Below, in pieces: positions 17,720 to 26,004 of a stretch of 64,000 nucleotides of DNA (its first letter is position 1; the number at the start of each line of letters is the position of its first letter). The position numbers were made by a program, and so were the translations under genes. This DNA comes from Flavobacterium hibernum (GTDB lineage: Bacteria > Bacteroidota > Bacteroidia > Flavobacteriales > Flavobacteriaceae), in the NCBI RefSeq assembly GCF_000832125.1, contig NZ_JPRK01000003.1, positions 124,001-188,000 on the forward strand, in the 5' to 3' direction. A model generated the notes under the pieces. That model was not told where the DNA came from. It saw only the letters and a list, made by a program, of their open reading frames with translations, and did no database searches.

Positions 17720-18487
17720 TTAGAGGTTAACAATTTTTAAAAACTCCTCAACAAACAAATCCATTCTAGTTACTTTCATAAGCTGTGGTTCGGCAGGTAG
17801 CAAACTTGACCGGAATACACTGTTCAAGGTATCATCCGTTTCTTTCCTGAAACGTTTACTATCCATGATTTTTGAGGTCATTACAGATAAATCAAGCTCG
17901 TTAATGACACTTTGATAAGCCTCGTATATTCCTGTCTTTTCCCGGCCATCTACCTGGTTCCAAAACATCCACATTTTCTGATCCTCATTACTCTCAGCAG
18001 TTTCGGGTAAGCCAAGGAATGCTTTAGTAAAGCTCAACGTACTTTCCATAACCAGACGGTCAGCACTGATTGGAGAAAAAATAAAATCCATTGTTCTTAA
18101 GGTAGTAAGCACACCTTTTGTATTAGCTGTGCCGGGAAGGTCAAAAAAAGTTATATCAGGCTCTATTGTAGATTGATTTACGTATTCCAAAGCCTTTGAC
18201 AAGGCATCCTCCGCTTTACAACTGATAATCGGATATGCCTTTTTATTGATGCTTTGATACAATTTCATTGCAGATCTTTTATGGTAATCATTCTGCATAA
18301 TAGTTTTCAAATCCCTTTCTCTCATATTGGCTAAGCTGTGTTGTGGAAAATCACAATCCATTACAAGGACATTAAATCCTAAACGATAATGCAATACACT
18401 TGAAAGTAGTGCAGTCATAGTAGATTTTCCAACACCGCCTTTAGGCGTTGAAAAACTGATTTTTAAAGTTTTCTTTTCTGTTTCCAT
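17720..18487 (-). CDS. ParA/TraA-like partition ATPase
   Basis: A 255-residue deviant Walker-type ATPase. The signature KGGVGKSTMTALL is at about residues 16-28, followed by VLVMDCDFPQHSL (Walker A') and ITFFDLPGTANTKG (Walker B). In CTnDOT-like elements this is TraA, first gene of the transfer operon; it may position or stabilise the excised circle. It starts the minus-strand operon (ParA, DUF3408, TraD, unknown). Upstream lie an array of TATGCTTTTA repeats and a GGCAGWGTTTG motif pair, candidates for its centromere and operator. Confidence 0.88.
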   Translation of the reverse strand: METEKKTLKISFSTPKGGVGKSTMTALLSSVLHYRLGFNVLVMDCDFPQHSLANMRERDLKTIMQNDYHKRSAMKLYQSINKKAYPIISCKAEDALSKALEYVNQSTIEPDITFFDLPGTANTKGVLTTLRTMDFIFSPISADRLVMESTLSFTKAFLGLPETAESNEDQKMWMFWNQVDGREKTGIYEAYQSVINELDLSVMTSKIMDSKRFRKETDDTLNSVFRSSLLPAEPQLMKVTRMDLFVEEFLKIVNL

Positions 18488-18687
18488 TATTTAAAGATTT
18501 ATTGTTACACATTTTATTTGTTTGACAGGTTTGAATATTGGTGTATTTAAATAGCACCTATTTCCCGTATGCCTGTATTCCCTTTTTGGAAATTTTCTTG
18601 ATTGTTATTTGCTTTCATTACCGCTTGGTGGGTAATCATTTTTAGCAACTGGTAAACCTTGTAGCTAGTAAATTGCTTTATCGCTTT

Positions 18688-18737
18688 TATGCTTTTACAC
18701 TTTTATTGTTTTATGCTTTTAAAACCATATGCTTTTA
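18688..18737 (+). repeat. Iteron-like direct repeats upstream of parA
   Basis: TATGCTTTTA occurs three times exactly (18688, 18712, 18728). Two relaxed copies precede them (TCGCTTTTAT at 18681, ATTGCTTTAT at 18672). On the minus strand they read TAAAAGCATA. They lie about 200 bp upstream of the partition ATPase, as centromere or replication iterons would. Confidence 0.6.
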
Positions 18738-18853
18738 TTCCAAAATATTTGTACTAAAACCCAATTTATTTTTTACCCCTAATACATTTTTTATTACCTG
18801 CACTAAAACTATACGGCAAATAAAGCGATCGAATTGGCTCATTATTGATGTGT

Positions 18854-18886
18854 GGCAGTGTTTGGCTTCCAAAGGCAGAGTTTGTC
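18854..18886 (-). promoter_or_regulatory. GGCAGWGTTTG motif pair upstream of the ParA operon
   Basis: GGCAGTGTTTG at 18854 and CAAAGGCAGAGTTTGTC ending at 18886. The second is identical except for one base to a site before the DUF3945 gene (about 60978-60994). A third site precedes the HTH genes (61722). The shared position upstream of element operons suggests one common regulator. Confidence 0.5.
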
Positions 18887-18990
18887 CTAGTATCACATTG
18901 CAATACTTTTATTAACAGTTGGTTACTTTGTAAAATGAATTTTACTAACGGATTTATGCAAAGCATCTTGATAAAATGGACACGAAGCAG

Positions 18991-19012
18991 AACGGCTTCA
19001 AGCCGTTTTTTC
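18991..19012 (+). terminator. Terminator-like hairpin in the mob upstream region
   Basis: AACGGCT, loop TCA, AGCCGTT, then six T. It lies between the divergent ParA and Mob operons and may shield the oriT region from outside transcription. Confidence 0.55.
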
Positions 19013-19048
19013 CTGTTACATTTAATCCGTCCCGCAGGGCGGATTTTT

Positions 19049-19119
19049 GTGTTCACCGGAACACGGCAAGTTGTGTTTTGAGGCACTCGAAACCGAGTTA
19101 GTGCCTCAAAACAACTTGC
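19049..19119. other. oriT: Candidate origin of transfer (oriT)
   Basis: Two nested inverted repeats directly before the mob genes. The first is GTGTTC-ACCG-GAACAC (19049-19064). The second is long: its arms at 19066-19087 and 19100-19119 pair over 20 bp with a two-base bulge, around a 12-base loop. The CTTGCCCTTAGC stretch immediately after is where a nick site might fall. Position and form match relaxase recognition sites; the nick position is not known. Confidence 0.6.
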
Positions 19120-19185
19120 CCTTAGCAGGGGGCAGAAAACGCTCTCCGAAGTCGAGGTTTTGTGTGGATTAAAAATGGATTAGTG

Positions 19186-19617
19186 ATGAACGAGAACAGT
19201 AACAAAAAACAGAATAAGGGCGGACGGACACCGAAAACCGATCCAAGCATCCACCGCCACGTTTTCCGTCTTACAGACGAAGAAAATGCCAAACTTTTAT
19301 CGCTTTTTGAAGCATCGGGAATGCCCAATAAAGCAAAGTTTATCATTTCCCTGCTGTTCAGTAAGGAAATGAAATCGGTTAAAATTGACAAGGGAACGGT
19401 TGATTTTTATATGCGATTGACCTCGTTTCACAGTCAATTTCGCTCCGTAGGAGTAAATTATAACCAGATTGTAAAACTATTGTACAAGAATTTTTCCGAG
19501 AAAAAAGCCGCAGCGTTCCTTTACAAATTAGAAAAACAGACGGCTGAAATGGCGATGCTATGCCAAAAAATCATTCAGATAACTGAAGAATTTGAGGCAA
19601 AACATTTGAAAAAATAG
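19186..19617 (+). CDS. mobA: Mobilization accessory protein MobA
   Basis: A 143-residue protein that helps the relaxase bind oriT. It has the layout of the small MobA of Bacteroidota elements: a basic N-terminus (NSNKKQNKGGRTPKTDPS), a ribbon-helix-helix-like segment (HRHVFRLTDEENAKLLSLFE) and the family stretch FHSQFRSVGVNYNQIVKLLY. I chose the ATG at 19186 rather than the GTG at 19162 because the protein family begins at the basic segment. It is 8 bp upstream of mobB and transcribed with it. Confidence 0.85.
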   Translation: MNENSNKKQNKGGRTPKTDPSIHRHVFRLTDEENAKLLSLFEASGMPNKAKFIISLLFSKEMKSVKIDKGTVDFYMRLTSFHSQFRSVGVNYNQIVKLLYKNFSEKKAAAFLYKLEKQTAEMAMLCQKIIQITEEFEAKHLKK

Positions 19618-19625
19618 TCTTAGAA

Positions 19626-20912
19626 ATGATAGCAAAAATCGGCAGAAGTGGAAATGTATACGGAGCATTGGCATACAATCAGCTCAAAGTGGAGAATGAA
19701 AATGGAAAAATTTTGTTTGCCAATAAGATGATTGAAACTGCTAACGGGCATTATTCCGTGGCACAATTAGCCCAATCTTTTGCGCCTTATTTGATAGCGA
19801 ACCGAAATACAGAAAAACATACGTTGCATATTTCGCTCAATCCTGACCCGAAAGATAAGGTAAGCGATGATAAATATCGGGTAATGGCAGAGCAGTATAT
19901 GCGGGAAATGGGTTACGGCGAACAGCCTTTTGTGGTATTTAAACATACCGATATTGACCGCAGTCACATTCATATCGTATCGGTTTGCGTGGACGAAGAA
20001 GGCAAAAAGATTTCAGATAAATTCGAGAAAATGCGGTCTATGAATATTTGCCGTGAACTGGAAAGGAAATATGGATTGATAACCGCAGCTGATAAAGAAC
20101 ATAAACAGAAAGACAAGATTTTCCATCCGGTAGATTACAAAGCTGGAGATGTAAAAAGCCAAATCGCTTCGGTTGTCCGCCACCTGCCTAACTACTACCA
20201 GTACCAAACTTTGGGTGAATATAATGCTTTGCTTTCCCTGTTCAATATTACCGCCGAAAAAGTGGAGGGCGAATTGCTAGGGAAAATGCAACAGGGTTTG
20301 TTGTACATCCCGTTAAATGAGAAAGGCGAAAGAGCCGGGCATCCATTCAAGGCTTCCTTATTCGGAAAAAGTGCTGGACTTCCTGCTTTAGAATTGCATT
20401 TTGCAAAAAGCAAAGAGGCTTTAAAAAACCACCCGACAAAACCAACCATTAAAGCTGCCGTTACCTTTGCTCTGCAATCTACAAATAACGAACAGGCTTT
20501 TAAAAATCAGTTGAGCGAACAGGGCATTAACGTTGTGGTTCGTAGGAATGACACAGGTCGAATTTATGGTATAACTTTTATAGACCACAATTCTAAAACG
20601 GTTTGGAACGGTTCACGTTTGGGCAAGGAACTTTCTGCCAATACCTTTAATGATTATTGGAATAATAATATCAAATCTGGGATAAAAGAGCCAGTTGAAT
20701 TACAATCGAAAATATCAAGACCAAATGATGCAGATCTTTCTGCGGAAGAACCTCATCACTTGTTCGACTTCCTGAATACTACTGAAAAACACGAAGACGG
20801 TTTGATTGAAGCATTAGGCGGTTTGCTTCCCGAAGCACAGGGCGAAGATTATGAGGAACAAGATTTTGCTAATAAAATGAAGAAGAAGCGTAAACGCAAA
20901 AGAAGTCAGTAA
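19626..20912 (+). CDS. mobB: MobB relaxase
   Basis: A 428-residue relaxase of the Bacteroidota MobP-like group. The N-terminal 150 residues form the nickase domain: MIAKIGRSGNVYGALAYNQ with Tyr candidates near residues 12-17, HTLHISLNPDP (H65, H68), and the metal-binding HUH-type motif HTDIDRSHIHIVS (H107, H114, H116). The rest is helical and ends in a Lys/Arg-rich tail (MKKKRKRKRSQ). It should nick one strand at oriT and stay attached to the 5' end. mobC follows after 102 bp. Confidence 0.92.
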   Translation: MIAKIGRSGNVYGALAYNQLKVENENGKILFANKMIETANGHYSVAQLAQSFAPYLIANRNTEKHTLHISLNPDPKDKVSDDKYRVMAEQYMREMGYGEQPFVVFKHTDIDRSHIHIVSVCVDEEGKKISDKFEKMRSMNICRELERKYGLITAADKEHKQKDKIFHPVDYKAGDVKSQIASVVRHLPNYYQYQTLGEYNALLSLFNITAEKVEGELLGKMQQGLLYIPLNEKGERAGHPFKASLFGKSAGLPALELHFAKSKEALKNHPTKPTIKAAVTFALQSTNNEQAFKNQLSEQGINVVVRRNDTGRIYGITFIDHNSKTVWNGSRLGKELSANTFNDYWNNNIKSGIKEPVELQSKISRPNDADLSAEEPHHLFDFLNTTEKHEDGLIEALGGLLPEAQGEDYEEQDFANKMKKKRKRKRSQ

Positions 20913-21014
20913 TAAACATTTAGCCAAATACCGCCAAATACCGCCAATAACTTCCACATTTTAAGAGCCGATAGCAACAGCCTTTAAATTCACGCCCGAA
21001 CATTAAATCTTAAA

Positions 21015-23018
21015 ATGATGCAGGGAGAAGACGATTTAAGAGGGCTTGCCAAGATAATGGCTTTTATGAGGGCAGTAAGTATTCTTTTGGTACTGATGCA
21101 TCTTTACTGGTTCTGTTACGGTTTCTTTAAAGAACGTGGATGGACATTAGAAATAATCAACAAAATTTTAGGGAATTTCGACAGAACTGCGGGTTTGTTT
21201 TCGCAAAATTTATACACCAAAGTATTTGCGTTGGTATTGCTGGCTTTAAGCTGCCTGGGAACTAAAGGCGTAAAAAATGAGAAGATAACCTGGTCTAAAA
21301 TCTATGTGGCTTTGGCAATTGGCTTTGTCCTATTTTTTCTGAACTTTCCATTATTGAAGTTACCTTTACTTACTGCCACATTTCTATATATTCTTTCTAC
21401 AGGTTTAGGTTATGTTGCTTTAATGGTAGCCGGAGTTTGGATGAGCCGTTTGCTCCGCAACAACCTGATGGACGATGTATTCAACAACGAGAACGAAAGT
21501 TTTCAGCAGGAAACTCGTTTAATGGAAAACGAATATTCTGTCAATCTCCCCACGAAGTTTTATTACAAAGGAAAGTGGAACAATGGCTGGATTAACATAG
21601 TCAATCCTTTTCGAGCCTCGATTGTGTTGGGTACTCCGGGTTCAGGAAAATCTTATGCAATCGTAAACAATTACATCAAGCAGCAGATTGAGAAAGGCTT
21701 CTCAATGTACATCTACGATTTCAAGTTTGACGACCTATCTACCATTGCATACAACCACTTATTGAAGCATCGGGATAAATACAAAGTTCAGCCGAAATTT
21801 TATGTGATAAATTTTGACGACCCACGCAAGAGCCACCGTTGTAATCCTTTGAACCCCGACTTTATGACGGACATTTCGGATGCTTATGAAGCGGCTTATA
21901 CCATAATGCTTAACCTCAACCGAAGCTGGATACAGAAGCAAGGGGATTTCTTCGTGGAAAGCCCAATCATTCTTTTGGCTGCTATTATTTGGTATCTGAA
22001 AATCTATGAAAACGGTAAGTATTGTACCTTTCCACACGCTATTGAATTACTGAACAAAAAGTATTCGGACGTATTCACGATTTTAACTTCATATCCTGAT
22101 TTGGAAAATTACTTATCGCCTTTTATGGATGCGTGGCAAGGCGGAGCACAAGACCAATTACAGGGACAAATCGCATCTGCAAAAATTCCGTTGTCAAGAA
22201 TGATTAGCCCGCAGTTGTACTGGGTAATGACTGGCGATGATTTTTCTTTAGACATCAACAATCCAAAAGAGCCAAAAATTTTATGTGTTGGTAATAATCC
22301 CGACCGTCAAAATATTTATTCAGCAGCGTTGGGATTGTACAATTCAAGAATTGTAAAGCTCATCAACAAAAAAGGACAATTGAAGAGTTCTGTTATCATT
22401 GATGAGCTACCCACTATTTACTTCAGGGGATTGGATAATTTGATTGCAACGGCGAGAAGTAATAAGGTAGCCGTGTGCTTAGGTTTTCAAGATTTTTCCC
22501 AGCTTATCCGTGATTACGGAGATAAAGAAGCTAAGGTTATACAAAATACCGTTGGTAATATTTTCAGTGGACAGGTAGTTGGTGAAACGGCAAAAAGCCT
22601 TTCGGAACGTTTCGGGAAGGTTTTACAGAAACGCCAGAGTATGACGATTAACAGGAATGATAAATCTACCTCTATTTCAACACAGTTAGATAGCCTTATT
22701 CCGGCTTCCAAAATTTCAACACTTACACAGGGTATGTTTGTGGGTTCCGTTTCGGATAATTTTGATGAGCGTATCGAACAAAAGATTTTCCACGCTGAAA
22801 TTGTAGTGGATAATGAAAAGATAGCCGCAGAAACTAAAGTCTATCAGAAGATACCAGAAATCCTCTCCTTTGTCAATGACCAAGGAGAGGACAAAATGAA
22901 ACAAGAAATTGAAAGCAATTACCGTCAAATAAAATCAGATATTCTTAGTATTGTTGAAAATGAAATGGAACGAATTAAAAATGATCCCGACTTGCAGCAT
23001 TTGATACAAAAGGGATGA
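21015..23018 (+). CDS. mobC: MobC type IV coupling protein (TraG/VirD4-like)
   Basis: A 667-residue coupling ATPase that passes the relaxase-DNA complex to a type IV secretion channel. Four N-terminal membrane helices lie within residues 1-150. Walker A is GTPGSGKS near residue 205, Walker B is VIIDELPTIY near residue 459, and the NTVGNIFSGQVVGETAK region is typical of the TraG family. The complete length shows no truncation. No channel genes are present in the element, so it would need a channel from another element. Confidence 0.92.
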   Translation: MMQGEDDLRGLAKIMAFMRAVSILLVLMHLYWFCYGFFKERGWTLEIINKILGNFDRTAGLFSQNLYTKVFALVLLALSCLGTKGVKNEKITWSKIYVALAIGFVLFFLNFPLLKLPLLTATFLYILSTGLGYVALMVAGVWMSRLLRNNLMDDVFNNENESFQQETRLMENEYSVNLPTKFYYKGKWNNGWINIVNPFRASIVLGTPGSGKSYAIVNNYIKQQIEKGFSMYIYDFKFDDLSTIAYNHLLKHRDKYKVQPKFYVINFDDPRKSHRCNPLNPDFMTDISDAYEAAYTIMLNLNRSWIQKQGDFFVESPIILLAAIIWYLKIYENGKYCTFPHAIELLNKKYSDVFTILTSYPDLENYLSPFMDAWQGGAQDQLQGQIASAKIPLSRMISPQLYWVMTGDDFSLDINNPKEPKILCVGNNPDRQNIYSAALGLYNSRIVKLINKKGQLKSSVIIDELPTIYFRGLDNLIATARSNKVAVCLGFQDFSQLIRDYGDKEAKVIQNTVGNIFSGQVVGETAKSLSERFGKVLQKRQSMTINRNDKSTSISTQLDSLIPASKISTLTQGMFVGSVSDNFDERIEQKIFHAEIVVDNEKIAAETKVYQKIPEILSFVNDQGEDKMKQEIESNYRQIKSDILSIVENEMERIKNDPDLQHLIQKG

Positions 23019-23030
23019 AACTATTAACTT

Positions 23031-23075
23031 TGTAACAAAAGTCACAAAGTATTAAAGGAAGATAATGTAAGTTTG
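23031..23075 (+). promoter_or_regulatory. Crp-type operator plus -7 box before crp
   Basis: Operator TGTAAC-AAAA-GTCACA (23031-23046) and -7 box TAAGTTTG (23068-23075), start-to-start distance 37. If transcription begins about 5 bases past the box, the operator is centred near -41.5, the class II activator position. It implies autoregulation of the Crp-like gene at 23151. Confidence 0.75.
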
Positions 23076-23150
23076 TAGGTTACATTTTTCTATTACGGAA
23101 TAAATCAACACCGCAACAACAAATATTATTAATTAGTAAGTCTTAAAAAA

Positions 23151-23780
23151 ATGCAAACGGAACCATTAGAACAAATAACAGAATTTAAGACCTCTCCTGA
23201 ATTGATAGGCAAACTTTATGAATATAGCATAAGAAAAGAATATGAAGCAGGAAGTGTTATACTAGATGAAAATGCTTCCATCCGTTCTATTCCAATTGTA
23301 ACCAAAGGTACGCTGAAAGTAATACGGACAGAAGAAGATGGTAGAGAAATTTTGCTTTACTATATCAAAGCTGGTGAAAGCTGTATCATGTCTTTCTTAG
23401 GCGGTATGCACAATGAAACAAGTAAGGTAAAAGCTGAAGTGGAAGAAGATGCGGAAATACTTTTTTTGCCCATGGATAAAGTATCCTTATTCATTAAGGA
23501 ATATCCGCAATGGCTAGATTATATTTTTCGTTTATACCATAAACGTTTTGAAGAATTATTGGAAATTGTTAATGCCATCACTTTTAAGAAAATAGATGAA
23601 CGTTTATTGAATTTGTTGATTAAAAAGCGTGAACTTACTGAAAATAATATTCTGCACATCACCCACGAACAATTAGCTAATGAACTTGGGACTGCCCGTG
23701 TAGTGGTGTCAAGGTTACTCAAACAGTTAGAAGAAATAGGTAAGGTTAGGCTAGGTAGAAATAAAATAACCCTTATGTAA
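23151..23780 (+). CDS. Crp/Fnr-family regulator of the sulfur cargo
   Basis: A 209-residue regulator. Residues about 15-130 are a cyclic-nucleotide-binding fold and about 150-205 a winged helix (HEQLANELGTARVVVSRLLK as the HTH). It lacks the N-terminal cysteines that carry the Fnr iron-sulfur cluster and does not show a clear cAMP pocket. It has a single cysteine, C78 in AGESCIMS, a possible redox or persulfide sensor (inference). It is the first gene of the cargo. Four matching operators at 23031, 23776, 28472 and 34968 make it the probable activator of the island, including itself. Confidence 0.88.
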   Translation: MQTEPLEQITEFKTSPELIGKLYEYSIRKEYEAGSVILDENASIRSIPIVTKGTLKVIRTEEDGREILLYYIKAGESCIMSFLGGMHNETSKVKAEVEEDAEILFLPMDKVSLFIKEYPQWLDYIFRLYHKRFEELLEIVNAITFKKIDERLLNLLIKKRELTENNILHITHEQLANELGTARVVVSRLLKQLEEIGKVRLGRNKITLM

Positions 23781-23820
23781 CAAAAGTAGCTGTGCAGGTT
23801 TTTGAATTGATGCAAATTTG
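23776..23820 (+). promoter_or_regulatory. Crp-type operator plus -7 box before the TSUP gene
   Basis: TGTAAC-AAAA-GTAGCT (23776-23791) and CAAATTTG (23813-23820), again 37 bases start to start. The operator contains the TAA stop codon of the crp gene. Predicted start of transcription is near 23825, 16 bases before the TSUP ATG. Confidence 0.72.
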
Positions 23821-23840
23821 TTGTAACAATTTAAAAATCT

Positions 23841-24638
23841 ATGGACATAACAGGGTATATAGCATCAATTTTTATAGGTATCTCTTTAGGGTTAATAGGC
23901 GGCGGAGGCAGCATCCTTACTGTTCCAGTTCTCGTTTATCTATTTGGTCTTGATGCATTATTAGCTACAGCTTATTCTCTTTTTATAGTTGGCTCCACAA
24001 GCGTCGTCGGCTCTTTTTCTTATTTCAAAAAAGGATTGGTAAGCATCAAAACAGCTATTATATTTGGTATTCCATCAATTGTAGCCGTTTTTCTAACTAG
24101 GGCTTACATCGTTCCCGCTATTCCTGAAGAAGTTTTCAGTATTGCAGCTTTTACCGTTACCAAAAACATTCTTTTGATGTTGCTTTTTGCTGTATTGATG
24201 ATTTTCGCTTCATACAGCATGATAAAAAAATGTAAAGGAGAAGATTGTTTACCTACCGACACGCCCACCGTAAGTACATTATTAATCGTTATTCAGGGAA
24301 TATTTGTGGGCTTTGTTACCGGATTAATCGGCGCTGGTGGAGGCTTTTTAATCATTCCTGCCCTAGTCAATTTATTGCGTTTAGAATTTAAAAAAGCAAT
24401 CGGTACTTCGCTAGTAATCATAGCTCTTAATTCCCTTTTTGGCTTTGCCATTTCCGTTACACATTATACAATAGACTGGATATTTCTTTTTAAAATTTTG
24501 GCTCTCGCCATTACCGGAGTGCTTATCGGAAGCTATCTATCTAAAAAAATAGATGGTAAAAAACTAAAGCCTGCTTTCGGTTGGTTTGTACTGCTTATGG
24601 GTATTTACATCATCATCAAAGAAACTTTATTAAACTAA
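23841..24638 (+). CDS. TauE/SafE-family (TSUP) sulfur-anion exporter
   Basis: A 265-residue membrane protein with about eight helices. It shows the two TSUP half-repeats, each beginning with a glycine-rich loop: IGISLGLIGGGGSILTVP near residue 12 and GFVTGLIGAGGGFLIIPAL near residue 155. The family moves sulfite, thiosulfate, sulfoacetate or related anions across the inner membrane. In this setting sulfite or thiosulfate made by the persulfide dioxygenase is the likely cargo (inference). It is followed after 12 bp by the sulfide:quinone reductase gene in the same transcript. Confidence 0.88.
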   Translation: MDITGYIASIFIGISLGLIGGGGSILTVPVLVYLFGLDALLATAYSLFIVGSTSVVGSFSYFKKGLVSIKTAIIFGIPSIVAVFLTRAYIVPAIPEEVFSIAAFTVTKNILLMLLFAVLMIFASYSMIKKCKGEDCLPTDTPTVSTLLIVIQGIFVGFVTGLIGAGGGFLIIPALVNLLRLEFKKAIGTSLVIIALNSLFGFAISVTHYTIDWIFLFKILALAITGVLIGSYLSKKIDGKKLKPAFGWFVLLMGIYIIIKETLLN

Positions 24639-24650
24639 AATCATAATAAT

Positions 24651-25925
24651 ATGGAAAAGCATTATCAAATAGTTATCGTTGGCGGTGGAAATGCAGGATT
24701 ATCTGTTGCATCATAATTACTTCGTAAAAGAAATGGGTTAAGTATTGGCATTATTGAGCCTTCAGAAAATCATTATTATCAACCTGCGTGGACATTAGTT
24801 GGTGCAGGAATTTTTGATATTAAAAAGACTATCCGTAATGAAAAGGATTTTATTCCAAAAAATGCGACATGGATAAAAGAAGCAGTTGCTGAATTTAATC
24901 CTACTTCAAACAAAGTAATTTGCAGTTCTGGAAAAGAAATTTCATACGATTATTTAATTGTTTGTCCGGGTATCCAATTAGATTGGAATAAAATAAAAGG
25001 ATTAAAAGAAACCTTAGGTAAAAACAATGTAAGCAGTAATTATAATTTTAATTCAGCACCATATACTTGGGAAATGATTAAAAATTTTAAAGGCGGTATA
25101 GCAGTCTTTACTAACCCATCCACGCCTATTAAATGTGGTGGTGCCCCACATAAAATCATGTATCTGGCTGTAGATTATTGGCGTAAGAAAGGTGTTTTAG
25201 ACAAATGTGACATACATTATATTTCTGGGGCAACAGTTATATTTGGTGTGCCTGAATATAAAGCAACATTAGAAGAAGTATTAAAAAAAGGTAATATAAA
25301 AGTACATTATAGTGCTAATACAATAGGAATTGATGCAAATAATAAAACAATCGAGTTCGAAACCAAAAGCACTCCAAGTTCAATAAAGCAGTCATTATCA
25401 GAAACGACAGCTGCTTGTTATAGTATTAACGAAGCATCACAAACTGATTTAGCAAATAAAGTTACTCTTTCATTTGATTTATGCCATGCAGTACCTCCCC
25501 AATCTGCCCCAGACTTTATTAAAAAAAGCCCCTTAGCAGATGCTTCAAATCCCTATGGTTATGTAGAGGTCAATAAAAACACAATGCAGCATTCAAGATT
25601 TCCCAATGTTTTTGCTTTGGGAGATTGCACCAATGCACCCTGTAGTAAAACCGGAGCGGCAATACGAAAACAAGCACCAGTTGTAGTTACGAACTTATTA
25701 GAAGTAATGGATAAACAACCTGTAACCGCTCAATATGATGGCTACAGTGCTTGCCCGATACCGACGCAATACGGAAAATTAATGCTGGCAGAGTTTGATT
25801 ATAACAACAAACCAAAAATGACATTTCCATTCAATCAAGCAAAACCACGTTGGACAATGTGGATACTGAAAACAAAAGTATTGCCTTGGCTATATTGGAA
25901 CAAAATTTTAAAAGGCACAGCTTAG
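24651..25925 (+). pseudogene. sqr: Sulfide:quinone oxidoreductase, interrupted by a nonsense codon
   Basis: The frame from ATG 24651 to 25925 (424 codons) encodes an SQR-like FAD protein. It shows GGGNAGLS (FAD-binding), NHYYQPAWTLVGAG, CPGIQLDW, the catalytic-Cys segment KCGGAPHKIMYL and the C-terminal SKTGAAIRKQAPVV. Codon 22 (24714-24716) is TAA, in a place where a VAS-Q-LLRK sequence would read on, so a single C-to-T change of CAA explains it. The rest is open. The next in-frame ATG (25074) lies beyond the FAD site and would give an inactive product. SQR would oxidise sulfide to persulfide and reduce the quinone pool. Confidence 0.88.
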
Positions 25926-26004
25926 CTACCTAGGTTGTATCGCCTGAATTTATTTATTACGCCCATACCAAATATCACTTATCAATGTTTAAAAACACAA
26001 CGCT

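Noticed and set aside
18766..19086. Minus-strand frames across the parA-mob spacer
   Set aside because: They run through hairpins and repeats, show no protein character, and would be shadows of regulatory DNA.
19162..19185. GTG start for mobA
   Set aside because: Adds eight residues (MWIKNGLV) unlike the family; the ATG at 19186 begins at the usual basic segment.
25074..25925. Separate 283-residue oxidoreductase gene
   Set aside because: It is the same frame as the SQR gene starting at 24651; a start here would lack the FAD-binding end, so it is the rest of a pseudogene.
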